Of a stretch of 23,643 nucleotides of DNA, positions 1 to 8,025 are shown one piece after another; within the stretch, counting starts at the first letter, position 1; each line of letters opens with the position of its first letter. This DNA is from SZUA-426 sp041666155 (GTDB lineage Bacteria; Spirochaetota; Spirochaetia; Treponematales; Breznakiellaceae), in NCBI GenBank assembly GCA_041666155.1, contig JBAYHM010000029.1:1-23643 (forward strand), in the 5' to 3' direction. Both the position numbers and the translations under genes were made by a program. The notes under the pieces were generated by a model. It was not told the origin of the DNA and searched no databases. It worked only from the letters and a program-made list of their open reading frames with translations.

Positions 1-396
1 CCGGCCCTTGTCGTCGGTCCCCAGCCAATTTTCCTCGGTGGGCGGCGACGGAGCGGGGCTCGGAAGCACATAGTTGATCGTATCGTAGCGGAAATGGATG
101 AGCGGATTGATCACCCAGCCCTTCGCGTTGATCAACTCGACCATATAAGGGTCCCGGTAATCGGCCGCGGTATCGAACTCTCCGCCGAAATCCAGTTCCG
201 TATAGGTTTTCAAAAGCGGGGAATAGAAATGCCCGTCGAAGCGGATCAGGAGAGGCCGGTCGTTGGCGATCAGTTCGGAGAACAGCGTCACGCCGAACAG
301 CGCGATGAAAAGCCACAAGGAAACGTAGCCGCGCCGGTTGGCCTTGAAGGCGCCCCAGCGCGCGCGGTTTACCGCGTTCAAGGTAAAGGGCTTCAT
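1..396 (-). CDS. yejE: Oligopeptide/microcin C-type ABC transporter permease YejE, N-terminal part (runs off the left edge)
   Basis: These are the first 132 codons of the second inner-membrane permease of a Yej-type peptide importer. The ATG lies at 396-394 and overlaps the yejB stop as ATGA, so the two are translationally coupled. The start reads MKPFTLNAVNRARWGAF, followed by one strong membrane segment (about residues 25-42) and a long periplasmic stretch. The fragment ends at the edge with LGTDDKGR, which matches the conserved LGTDDQGRD motif that precedes the permease core in YejE/DppC proteins. The remaining membrane domain is outside the window. Family assignment rests on this motif and on the yejA-yejB-yejE order; an OppC/DppC label would also be defensible. 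Confidence 0.85.
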   Translation of the reverse strand, partial: MKPFTLNAVNRARWGAFKANRRGYVSLWLFIALFGVTLFSELIANDRPLLIRFDGHFYSPLLKTYTELDFGGEFDTAADYRDPYMVELINAKGWVINPLIHFRYDTINYVLPSPAPSPPTEENWLGTDDKGR

Positions 397-1490
397 TTGC
401 GGTCCTCAAAATCGATGCGGGGGTCCACCGCGGTGTACATGAGGTCGCTGATCAGGCCGAGCACCAGACCGAGCAGCGTGAACATGTACAGGGTACCGAA
501 CATCACCGGATAGTCACGCTGCATGGTTGCCTCGAACCCGAGAAGCCCGAGCCCCTCAAGGGAAAAGATGACCTCTATGAACAGCGAACCGGTGAAGAAC
601 ATGCTGATGAAGGCGGCCGGAAAGCCGGCGATGATCAGGAGCATCGCGTTGCGAAACACGTGATTGAAGAGTATGGCCTTTTCCGTCAGCCCTTTGGCCC
701 GCGCGGTCATCACGTACTGCTTGTTGATCTCGTCCAGAAACGAGTTCTTGGTGAGCATGGTCAGCGTGGCGAAACCGCCGATGACCATGGCGGTGATCGG
801 CAGCACCAGATGCTTCGCGTAGTCGAGTATCTTGCCGCCCAGGCTCAGCGTTTCCCAACCGACGGACACCAGGCCGCGCAGGGGGAAAATCTTCAGGAAA
901 CTGCCGCCCGCGAAGAGGATGACCATGATGACCGCGAACAGGAAGGTCGGAATCGCGTTACCCAGGATGATGGCCGAGCTTGTCCACACGTCGAACTTGC
1001 TGCCGCTTTTTACCGCTTTGCGGATCCCCAGCGGAATCGACACCAGATAGATGATGAGCGTGCTCCAGAGACCCAGGCTGATGGAGACGGGCATACGGTC
1101 CACGATAAGGCCGATTACCGAACGGCCCTTGAAGAGGCTGTCTCCGAAGTCGAAGACCAGATAACGCTTGAGCATATCGAAGTAGCGGACGTGCAGCGGT
1201 TTATCGAAGCCATAGCGTTTTTTGATCTCTTCTATGACCTCGGGGTCCAGTCCGCGCGAACCGCGGTAGAGCGAACGCTCCTCATCCGTCTTAGGTGTCT
1301 TGACGGTGTCGTCCCGGCCGCCCCCGCCGATGCGCTCCATCGACATGTTCGAATCGATGCCGGTCATCTTGGCGACGGCCTGGTCCACCGGACCGCCGGG
1401 AGCGATCTGCACGATGAAGAAATTGATCGTGATGATCGCCAGCAGCGTCGGGATGATCAGCAGCAGACGGCGGGCGATATAGGACAACAT
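393..1490 (-). CDS. yejB: Oligopeptide/microcin C-type ABC transporter permease YejB
   Basis: A 365-residue inner-membrane permease that would pair with YejE to form the channel of a peptide importer. Near the N-terminus is a membrane helix with the family pattern FFIVQIAPGGPVDQ. A long periplasmic loop (about residues 45-130) contains the GLDPEVIEEIKKRYGFDKP segment typical of YejB. At least five further hydrophobic helices follow. The EAA loop that contacts the ATPase is visible as TARAKGLTEKAILFNHVFRN. The C-terminus ends in TAVDPRIDFEDR, also typical. It starts 6 bp after the yejA stop and overlaps yejE by four bases, so the three form one operon. Its Shine-Dalgarno is weak. The ATPase partner (YejF) is not in the window. 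Confidence 0.92.
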   Translation of the reverse strand: MLSYIARRLLLIIPTLLAIITINFFIVQIAPGGPVDQAVAKMTGIDSNMSMERIGGGGRDDTVKTPKTDEERSLYRGSRGLDPEVIEEIKKRYGFDKPLHVRYFDMLKRYLVFDFGDSLFKGRSVIGLIVDRMPVSISLGLWSTLIIYLVSIPLGIRKAVKSGSKFDVWTSSAIILGNAIPTFLFAVIMVILFAGGSFLKIFPLRGLVSVGWETLSLGGKILDYAKHLVLPITAMVIGGFATLTMLTKNSFLDEINKQYVMTARAKGLTEKAILFNHVFRNAMLLIIAGFPAAFISMFFTGSLFIEVIFSLEGLGLLGFEATMQRDYPVMFGTLYMFTLLGLVLGLISDLMYTAVDPRIDFEDRK

Positions 1491-1496
1491 CGACCG

Positions 1497-3317
1497 TTAC
1501 CGTCCCGCCTTGAGCGCCGCTTCTTTTTTGGTATCGATCCACCAGGAATCCTGGCCGAGAGAGAAAGTCGGCCGCTTCGGCGGGCGGGAGAACTTGTCCT
1601 TGTAGGCGACGCGGAACTTGGACAGGTACCACTGCGGTATCACGTAATGGTTCCAGGTGAGTACGCGGTCCAGGGCGCGGCCCCAGGCGAGAAGAGCATC
1701 CTCGTTCTGCTGGTTGGCGGCGATACCGTCGATCAGGTAGTCGACGGCGGGATCCTGCACGCCCGCGGTGTTGTAGGTTGAATCGATAAAATCCGAGCGC
1801 CAGGTGATTTTCATGCCCGAATCGGGATAATAGTTGGTGGAATAGCGGCTGATGATCATGTCGAAGTCCCGATCGCGCAGGCGTTTGGTGAACTGGGTCG
1901 TGTCCACCGTGCGGATGTTCAGCGTCACGCCGATGCGCTCCAGGTTCTTTTTAAGCGGGATCGCGATGCGCTCGTCGTTCGGGCTGTAGATCAGGAGTTC
2001 GAACTCCAAAGGCTTCCCGGTTTTCGGGTCGACCAACTTTTGGGACTTCAGTTCCCAGCCGGCTTCCTTGAGCAGGGCAAGGGCCGCGCGGATCTGCGGA
2101 CGGATGGTCCCCGACCCGTCGGTTTTCGGCGGCTCGTAGACTTTGGAGAACACCTCTTTCGGTATCTTATCCTTGATCGGTTCCAGGATTTTGCGCTCCG
2201 CCGCGTCGGGAAGCGCGGTCGCCGCGTACTTGGTGTTCTGGAAGAAGCTGCGCGTACGGGTGTATTCGCCGTACAGAAGATTCGCGTTGATCCACTCGAA
2301 GTCCAGCATATAGTTGAGCGCTTCGCGGACGCGGCGATCCTTGAAGATCGGACGCTGGATATTGAACACGAAAGCGCGCATGCCTTCGGGTATCTGGTGG
2401 GGAATCTCTTCCTTTTTGATCGTGCCGCCGGCGAACGCGGCGCCGGTGTACTTAGTCGCCCAGTTGAGCGCGTCGCCTTCCATCCGGAAATCGTATTCGC
2501 CCGCTTTGAACGCCTCAAGCGCGACCGTGTCGTCGCGGTAGTAGTCGTAGCGCGTCTTGTCGAAGTTATTCAGGCCCTTGTTGACCGGGAGATCGGCGGC
2601 CCAGTAATTCTTTACGCGTTCATACACGACGTACTGGCCCATCTTGAAGTCCTTTACCGTGAAGCCTCCGCTCCCCAGCGGCACTTCAGCCAGAGGCTCG
2701 GAAAAGTTCCGGCTTTCCCAGTAATGCTTGGGTAGGATCGTAAGTCCCGCCAGGGCGACCAGAAGCTCCTTATCACCTTCCGCGAGAGTGAATTTCACGC
2801 GGAGTTCGTCGATCGCCTCAACTTTGGCGACTTTCTTGAAGTACTGCTTGAACTGGGGGACGCCCTTCTCCATGAAGGTGTTGAAGGTGAACACGACGTC
2901 TGCCGAGGTGATGCGCTTCCCGTCCTGGTGGCGCGCCTTCGGGTTAATATGGAAGATGATCCAGTCGTGCGATTCGGGATACTCCACCTTTTCGGCAATG
3001 AGTCCGTAATACACGTCGATCTCGTCGTCGGGGGCGATCATCAGGGTGTCATAGAAGGCGGTGCTCGCCGCGGCCGCTACGCCCCGGAGCGCGTAGCGGT
3101 TGAAATTGTCATAGGTGCCGATCGCGTGCATCACGACGGTTCCGCCCTTGGGTGCGTCGGGCCTCACGTAATCGAAGTTCTTGAAGCCCGCCTTGTACTT
3201 AGGCTCCCCGCGAATGGTAAGCGCATGGGAGACGACGACCTTGGGAGCCGCCCACGCCGACGCGAGGGACAGAGCTCCGAACAACGCTGAAAGAACGACG
3301 AAAAACGGTTTCCGCAT
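1497..3317 (-). CDS. yejA: Periplasmic oligopeptide-binding protein, YejA-like (SBP family 5)
   Basis: A 606-residue extracytoplasmic solute-binding protein that would capture peptides and deliver them to YejB/YejE. Residues 1-23 form a classical signal peptide: Met-Arg-Lys, a hydrophobic core, and an Ala-rich cleavage site before APKVVVSHA. No lipobox cysteine is present, so the protein is probably soluble in the periplasm. The mature part has the family-5 features of YejA, including an N-terminal block with DYVRPDAPKGGTV and the central AFVFNIQRPIFKDRRVREAL motif where these proteins carry the signature R-x-x-x-R-x-A-L helix. Length matches the roughly 600-residue family. The ATG at 3317 has no good Shine-Dalgarno but sits 6 nt after a -10 element, suggesting a leaderless transcript. 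Confidence 0.9.
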   Translation of the reverse strand: MRKPFFVVLSALFGALSLASAWAAPKVVVSHALTIRGEPKYKAGFKNFDYVRPDAPKGGTVVMHAIGTYDNFNRYALRGVAAAASTAFYDTLMIAPDDEIDVYYGLIAEKVEYPESHDWIIFHINPKARHQDGKRITSADVVFTFNTFMEKGVPQFKQYFKKVAKVEAIDELRVKFTLAEGDKELLVALAGLTILPKHYWESRNFSEPLAEVPLGSGGFTVKDFKMGQYVVYERVKNYWAADLPVNKGLNNFDKTRYDYYRDDTVALEAFKAGEYDFRMEGDALNWATKYTGAAFAGGTIKKEEIPHQIPEGMRAFVFNIQRPIFKDRRVREALNYMLDFEWINANLLYGEYTRTRSFFQNTKYAATALPDAAERKILEPIKDKIPKEVFSKVYEPPKTDGSGTIRPQIRAALALLKEAGWELKSQKLVDPKTGKPLEFELLIYSPNDERIAIPLKKNLERIGVTLNIRTVDTTQFTKRLRDRDFDMIISRYSTNYYPDSGMKITWRSDFIDSTYNTAGVQDPAVDYLIDGIAANQQNEDALLAWGRALDRVLTWNHYVIPQWYLSKFRVAYKDKFSRPPKRPTFSLGQDSWWIDTKKEAALKAGR

Positions 3318-3323
3318 AGCCCC

Positions 3324-3352
3324 ATCCTAGGGGCGGAAAGGGCCTTCGTCAA
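3324..3352 (-). promoter_or_regulatory. Sigma-70-type promoter of the yejABE operon
   Basis: On the minus strand, TTGACG (3352-3347) is separated by exactly 17 nt from TAGGAT (3329-3324). Six nucleotides then lead to the yejA ATG at 3317, so a transcript starting 7 nt past the -10 would begin at the start codon itself. The match is 5/6 for the -35 and 4/6 for the -10. This is prediction only. Confidence 0.5.
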
Positions 3353-3386
3353 CCTGGAAACGACGCTTCATGGCCCCATGAATAGA

Positions 3387-3433
3387 ATTATCCTTGTAAT
3401 TTGAACACACTAAGTTTAATATACAAGGATGAT
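3387..3433 (+). promoter_or_regulatory. Inverted repeat overlapping a sigma-70 promoter and the ATPase start codon
   Basis: The arm at 3387-3398 (ATTATCCTTGTA) pairs with 3422-3433 (TACAAGGATGAT) at 11 of 12 positions plus one wobble. The right arm contains the ATG at 3429. Within the repeat, TTGTAA (3394-3399), a 17-nt spacer and TAATAT (3417-3422) make a good sigma-70 promoter. Its predicted start point is the A of the ATG. The only Shine-Dalgarno-like bases (AAGG) abut the ATG, too close to act normally. The structure could be an operator or a start-codon hairpin; the predicted short leader favours an operator. Confidence 0.55.
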
Positions 3434-4586
3434 AACCAGAGATCTTGAACATGAGGTAGCCGGAAGCCTAAAGGAAGTCCCCGTGGTTGCGCTTGTCGGC
3501 TCCCGGCAGACGGGGAAAACCACGCTGGCGAAAGCGATCGCGGCGCGAAAGGCCCCGAACGAGGTCGTGTACCTTGATCTTGAGCTGGATTCGGATCGGG
3601 AGGCGTTCGCGAATACCGAGCGGTTTCTGGATCGGCTCAAAGACAAACTGGTGATCATCGATGAAGTGCAGCGAATGCCGAGCCTTTTCCCGCTGATACG
3701 GGCATTGGTTGATCGACACCGCAAAAACGGCCGCTTCCTGCTCCTCGGCTCGGCGTCTCCCACGCTGATCAAAGGAAGCGCGGAAAGCCTCGCGGGACGC
3801 ATCCGTTATTACGAACTGCCGCCGTTCACCATCCCGGAGGTGCCCGTCGCGGAGATAGAAAAGCTTTGGCTCCGGGGAGGCTACCCGGAAAGTTTTTTAG
3901 CCCAAAGCGATGCTCAGGCATATCGATGGAGACATGATTTTCTGTCGACGTACCTGGAAAGAGATATTCCCAATTTCGGTATCCGCATTCCCGCGCAACA
4001 GCTCCGCCGCTGCTGGACAATGTTGGCGCATCAGCAAGCGCAGCTTCTCAACGCCAGCCAATACGGGAACAGCCTGGGCATCAGCGCGCCGACCGTCCGC
4101 CGGTATCTTGATACCTTTGCCGATACCTTCATGATCCGCTATTTGGAGCCCTACCACGTCAACGTCGGGAAACGCCTGGTAAAAAGCCCGAAGGCGTTTG
4201 TTCGGGATTCAGGGCTCCTTCATGCCCTCCTGGGTATCTCCACCTTCGAGCAGCTTCTTTCCCACCCCGTCGTCGGCGCATCTTGGGAAGGCTTTATCGC
4301 GGAAACGATTATCAGAAACGCACATCCGGGATGGCAGATATTCTTCTACAGAACAAGCGCGGGAGCCGAGATGGATCTGGTCCTCAGTTCTCCTACAGGA
4401 GAACTGATCGGCATCGAGATTAAATTCAGCCTTTCCCCAAAACCGACCCGCGGCTTTTTCATCGCCGCGCAGGACCTTAAAACGAGCAAAAACTACGTAC
4501 TCTATCCCGGCCTCCACGCGTACCCGCTCAACGATACGACGGAAATCATGCCGATCGGCGACTTCATCGACGTCCTGCGTGAATGA
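3429..4586 (+). CDS. AAA-type ATPase with DUF4143 domain
   Basis: A 385-residue cytoplasmic ATPase of the AAA_14/DUF4143 family, whose cellular role is generally unknown. Walker A is GSRQTGKT (residues 24-31) and Walker B is LVIIDEVQ (74-81), followed by a sensor-like LLLGSASP strand and the family motif SLAGRIRYYEL. A winged-helix-like middle (about 180-240) with SAPTVRRYLDTF precedes the DUF4143 part. Its end carries an E-x-D ... E-I-K pattern (AGAEMDLVL, then GIEIKFS) reminiscent of PD-(D/E)XK folds; that structural link is inference. The gene looks intact and stands alone on the plus strand between the yej operon and a lipoprotein gene. Its start is embedded in an inverted repeat and has no spaced Shine-Dalgarno. 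A broken relative lies about 2.5 kb downstream. Confidence 0.9.
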   Translation: MITRDLEHEVAGSLKEVPVVALVGSRQTGKTTLAKAIAARKAPNEVVYLDLELDSDREAFANTERFLDRLKDKLVIIDEVQRMPSLFPLIRALVDRHRKNGRFLLLGSASPTLIKGSAESLAGRIRYYELPPFTIPEVPVAEIEKLWLRGGYPESFLAQSDAQAYRWRHDFLSTYLERDIPNFGIRIPAQQLRRCWTMLAHQQAQLLNASQYGNSLGISAPTVRRYLDTFADTFMIRYLEPYHVNVGKRLVKSPKAFVRDSGLLHALLGISTFEQLLSHPVVGASWEGFIAETIIRNAHPGWQIFFYRTSAGAEMDLVLSSPTGELIGIEIKFSLSPKPTRGFFIAAQDLKTSKNYVLYPGLHAYPLNDTTEIMPIGDFIDVLRE

Positions 4587-4632
4587 CGCATTTCTTCCGC
4601 TAACCATCCCCTGTTCTTTCACGCCCTGGTGA

Positions 4633-4662
4633 TATATTAACAACGTTAATATTATTTAGGGG
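4633..4662 (+). promoter_or_regulatory. AT-rich leader with perfect inverted repeat and ribosome-binding site of lipoprotein 1
   Basis: ATTAAC-AAC-GTTAAT at 4636-4650 is a perfect 6-bp inverted repeat in an AT-rich island (TATATT at 4633-4638 and TAATAT at 4647-4652 are possible -10 elements). AGGGG at 4658-4662 is a Shine-Dalgarno 6 nt before the TTG start and decides that start. No convincing -35 was found at the right distance. A related AT-rich block precedes the paralogue at 12823. Confidence 0.4.
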
Positions 4663-4668
4663 TATATT

Positions 4669-7083
4669 TTGAAAGCAAAAGTACTGTTTATCTCGATGTT
4701 GGGCCTCACGGCAGCCGCTCTTCTCCTACCCTCGTGTATCGCCCCGCTTTCCGTAAGCGCCGGATACGGTTCGATCGGCGTAACCGTGACCATCCCCGCG
4801 TTCACCGAAGCCGCGTATCCGGCGGCTTTGAAGACGGCGCTTTCCAAGCCGAGCCGCTACATACACCCCGATACCAGGCGCGTGGAAGTCAGCGTCGCGG
4901 GCGCGGGCATCGCGACTCCGCTGACCGCGAGCGCAGATATTCCGTCCAGTTCCAGCACGGCGTCCCTGACCGTCGGCTCTATACCCGCGGGAACCGCGCG
5001 CACGGTGACCATTTCCCTCTACGATACGGTCGATGTTCTCCTCGCGCAAAGCGTTTCCACGGTCGATGTCGAAGGTGGAGCGACTACGTCCGTAACGACG
5101 GCAGCCGTGCCCATCAAAGTCACGAACGTTACGCCGGGGCCGTACTCGGCGGTCACGCCGATTCGCGGTATCGACATCACTTCCGCCGACGCGGGTAAAA
5201 CCACGGTATATGCTTTCAATCTACCGAATCCGGGAGCATATAAGGTTGAGTTTGGAGATAGCCCAACATACACTCCAGTTCTCTACCGACCCGATGGCCA
5301 AGCCGTAATAATCACCGAAACTGTCGGAATAACCCAATACTTTACCGCCGCTGCAGCCGGAATTTTCTACGCCGTGCTGACGCTCCCAACCGCGTATGCG
5401 CCTGATGGCCCTTCGCTCGTGCTGGACGCCGATACAAGGATCACCGCGTCCGGACCCACGTTGTACGTGGACCCGACTCTCAGTGTCTTCGACCGGCAGC
5501 GCGCATTCACGCTGACCGTCGCCTGCGGTTACGTTACGGGAACGCCTCCGGGCATCCTCTTCGGCCTGGCCGAAGGTACATCGAAAGACCTAAGCGCGAC
5601 GAACGGATCAACGATCGCGGTCACGCCCGGAGCGACCGGGTTGAACCCGACGACAGCCGCGCCGACGAACTGCACGATGAATTTCACTGACGCGCTCCTC
5701 AATATCGCGAGAACAGGGGAAACGTTCACCCTCCACGCCGTGCCGCGTAGAGTGGTATACATGAATTCAACGGGAACGAAACCGGGCGACAGCTTCGCGG
5801 CAGGGTATCTAACTATTGCAGAAGCGGCGGAATACATCGGTAATATTCTTCCGGCGGAAACGATTCCCGTGGTATATGCCTGGGCGGCAGGATATTCGTC
5901 GACTGAACCCTACAGCATAATCATCGGGAGACCCGCGCTCGTGCTCGGCGGATGCGAAAGCGCGACCTGGACGCGCGTTCCCGATACGACGACGAGCAGA
6001 ATATCGTTAGCGAACCTCAGCAACGACGGCGACACCTCGCTCACGATAGCCGCCGCGGGCACGCTTTTCGACCGCATGGACATCCAGCAGCCGAACAACC
6101 TGAACATCACGGTATCAAGCGCGAATTCAATCGCGATTGTCGAAGCAGCGACCTTCCGAAACTGCGTGCTTGCGGCCTCGGGGGCCGTGACCATAAACGC
6201 GTCCGGCTCAGCCTTGGACTATCAATTCATCAACGTCGGCGCGACCACGCTTTTCCGCGATTGCGTGATCAAGGCGACCAACGTGACCGAGACCGCTAGT
6301 ATTGCCGCGGTCACCTTCCGTCTGATAAACCTCGTCGCCGCCACCGAGTTCGACCGGTGTTCCATCCTGGGAGAAGCGATAACGATGAACGCGACGGGGA
6401 ATTCGATCAACTGCCGCGCGATCGAAATCAACACGGATTCCGCCGTGACCATTCTCAACAGCGTAGTGTCCCCGGGAACCATCACCTACGCCTCAGGACC
6501 GTACGGCACGACTGCGTACGGGGTATACCGATCATTCGACTTAACAATGCTGAATATAGCCGGGTCAACGATACACAGCGGCAAGGACGTAAGCGGGAAT
6601 ACTAACTGTCATTATCATTCAGTCTATTTGGGTTCAATAAACAATACGATGAATATAAGCAACAGTCTCTTCATATGCGACAATCCTGGAGGGGATGGCA
6701 ATGACTACGCGTTATTCAGCGGCAGCCCAACGACGGCGAACATCCACCATACCGCAATCGGCTTTGTCAATAATACCGCCTTTACCATCGCGATAATCTC
6801 CGGAACCTCCTATATCCCATCCGCCTGGCAGGGCTACGGCACGGCAAATCTGTTTTCCTTGTTCTCCGCGCTCGGCTTATTAGGTTCCGGCGACCCAACC
6901 GATCCCGACTTCGCCAAACCAAGCAACACTTCTACGACCCTCTCCACCGGCGGCGCGACTCTTACAACCGCGAACACGGGCTTCACGTTAAGCGGCGACT
7001 CCCTCGGTACGGCCTTCGCGGTGGACCGTCTCGGCAACGCACGAACGGCGCCGTACACGATCGGGGCTTACGAGTACAACTGA
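4669..7083 (+). CDS. Large surface lipoprotein, paralogue 1 (N-terminal beta domains, beta-helix, choice-of-anchor-like end)
   Basis: An 804-residue predicted lipoprotein of unknown function, starting at TTG. A lysine-containing N-terminus and hydrophobic core lead to LLLPSC, a relaxed spirochaete-like lipobox with the lipidated Cys at residue 23. A beta-rich domain follows (about 30-150), with SRYIHPDTRRVEVSV and an ITISLYDTVDVLLAQS repeat-like strand. A second beta-sandwich (about 155-260) resembles a pre-peptidase C-terminal fold. Residues about 410-720 contain Asn/Ser/Thr-rich strands with recurring FRDC, FDRCS and NSLF turns, as in a right-handed beta-helix. The C-terminus ends in VDRLGNARTAPYTIGAYE, typical of choice-of-anchor Q-type proteins. 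It is clearly paralogous to the gene at 12823. Around 6530-6700 the DNA is visibly AT-richer than its surroundings. A role in surface adhesion or glycan contact is only a guess. Confidence 0.85.
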   Translation: MKAKVLFISMLGLTAAALLLPSCIAPLSVSAGYGSIGVTVTIPAFTEAAYPAALKTALSKPSRYIHPDTRRVEVSVAGAGIATPLTASADIPSSSSTASLTVGSIPAGTARTVTISLYDTVDVLLAQSVSTVDVEGGATTSVTTAAVPIKVTNVTPGPYSAVTPIRGIDITSADAGKTTVYAFNLPNPGAYKVEFGDSPTYTPVLYRPDGQAVIITETVGITQYFTAAAAGIFYAVLTLPTAYAPDGPSLVLDADTRITASGPTLYVDPTLSVFDRQRAFTLTVACGYVTGTPPGILFGLAEGTSKDLSATNGSTIAVTPGATGLNPTTAAPTNCTMNFTDALLNIARTGETFTLHAVPRRVVYMNSTGTKPGDSFAAGYLTIAEAAEYIGNILPAETIPVVYAWAAGYSSTEPYSIIIGRPALVLGGCESATWTRVPDTTTSRISLANLSNDGDTSLTIAAAGTLFDRMDIQQPNNLNITVSSANSIAIVEAATFRNCVLAASGAVTINASGSALDYQFINVGATTLFRDCVIKATNVTETASIAAVTFRLINLVAATEFDRCSILGEAITMNATGNSINCRAIEINTDSAVTILNSVVSPGTITYASGPYGTTAYGVYRSFDLTMLNIAGSTIHSGKDVSGNTNCHYHSVYLGSINNTMNISNSLFICDNPGGDGNDYALFSGSPTTANIHHTAIGFVNNTAFTIAIISGTSYIPSAWQGYGTANLFSLFSALGLLGSGDPTDPDFAKPSNTSTTLSTGGATLTTANTGFTLSGDSLGTAFAVDRLGNARTAPYTIGAYEYN

Positions 7084-7101
7084 GGCGTGGGTACCGCAGA
7101 G

Positions 7102-7138
7102 CTTTACTATTCTAAAGTGGTGGTTTAGAATAGTAAGG
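7102..7138 (+). promoter_or_regulatory. Perfect inverted repeat overlapping the promoter of the broken DUF4143 gene
   Basis: TTACTATTCTAAA (7104-7116), a 7-nt loop, and TTTAGAATAGTAA (7124-7136) are perfect 13-bp arms. They extend to 15 with one wobble pair. The arms also contain a sigma-70-like promoter: TTTACT (7103-7108), 17 nt, TAGAAT (7126-7131). The ATG begins at 7140, 8 nt past the -10, so the mRNA would have almost no leader. The layout matches that upstream of the intact ATPase at 3429. There is no T-run, so a terminator for the preceding gene is less likely. Confidence 0.6.
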
Positions 7139-7139
7139 G

Positions 7140-8017
7140 ATGAAAGTACCGCGGCTGGTCGAAGAACGACTGATTTCCGAATTGGATAAACCGACCATTA
7201 CCATACTCTTGGGGCCTCGACAGGTCGGTAAGTCCGTGCTGTTACGCCGGTTGCAAGCTGTAGCCCATAGCCACGGCAAGTCCACCGCTTTTTTTGATCT
7301 GGAAAGACCCGAACAGTTGCGATTGATTAACGAAACGGATGAAGCCTTGATCACTCTCTTGGAATCCAGTGGCGATGTCGTTTTCGTGGATGAGTTCCAA
7401 TACCTCAAAAACGCTACCCGTCTCTTCAAGATTTTAGTCGATAGCCGAAAGGCGGTAAAATTGGTCGCTTCCGGCTCTTCTTCCGTTGACATGCATAGGC
7501 ATCTCAAAGAAAGCCTTGCCGGTCGTTTCCGTTAGGCAGTTATGCCCGGAATCTAGCCAATGAGCTCAAAAAGTCTAGAAAATATTATGTCTACGACCTC
7601 GGAATTCGAAACCTTCTGATCAAGGATTTTTCTCCGTTGCAACAACGAGCGGATGGGGGAATCATCGTGGAGAGCCTGGTTGAAGCCGCGTTGCGCCGCC
7701 GATTGCATGTCAATGAAACCTTGCATTTTTGGCGAACCAAGCAGGGAGATGAGGTCGATTTCATCTTATCCCGGGATCGACGACCATTGCCCATCGAAGT
7801 CAAGCAGAGTTTTCACGGCGAAAAAGATCTCAAGGGCATCGATAAATTCCTGACCGCGTATCCCGACGCGCCCGGCGCCTATGTTTTCACTTTGGATGGA
7901 CCGAAGCTCAGTGATCAGCGCGTTTTTTTTGAGAGGGCAGGCAGAAAGGTTCGCCTATTGCACGCGCAAGCCGCCGAGGACCTTGATTTGTTTTTCGGCC
8001 TTCTTCCCATTCAGTAA
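7140..8017 (+). pseudogene. Broken AAA/DUF4143 ATPase (internal deletion and frameshift)
   Basis: The N-terminal part (7140-7535) encodes MKVPRLVEERLISELDKP, Walker A GPRQVGKS, Walker B VVFVDEFQYL and the family motif SLAGRF, then hits TAG at 7533-7535. Coding resumes at once in a different frame at about 7535, reading GSYARNLANELKKSRKYYVY, then DLGIRNLLIKDF, and continues through GDEVDFIL and PIEVKQSF to TAA at 8015-8017. In intact members more than 100 residues separate SLAGR from the RNL.NE..K segment; here they are fused directly. This indicates an internal deletion that also shifted the frame. The C-terminal piece could only be made separately from an internal start, for which no good ribosome-binding site is seen. 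It belongs to a DUF4143 subfamily different from the intact gene at 3429. Confidence 0.85.
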
Positions 8018-8025
8018 ACCTCGGC

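Noticed and set aside
660..1781. Long plus-strand open frame (373 codons) opposite yejB/yejA
   Set aside because: Its translation is low-complexity and charged with no recognisable domain, and it lies antisense to two clear Yej genes. It is a GC-skew shadow.
7102..7138. Inverted repeat as a rho-independent terminator for lipoprotein 1
   Set aside because: The stem is AT-rich and lacks a T-run. It coincides with a properly spaced promoter next to an ATG, so a regulatory role is preferred, though not proven.
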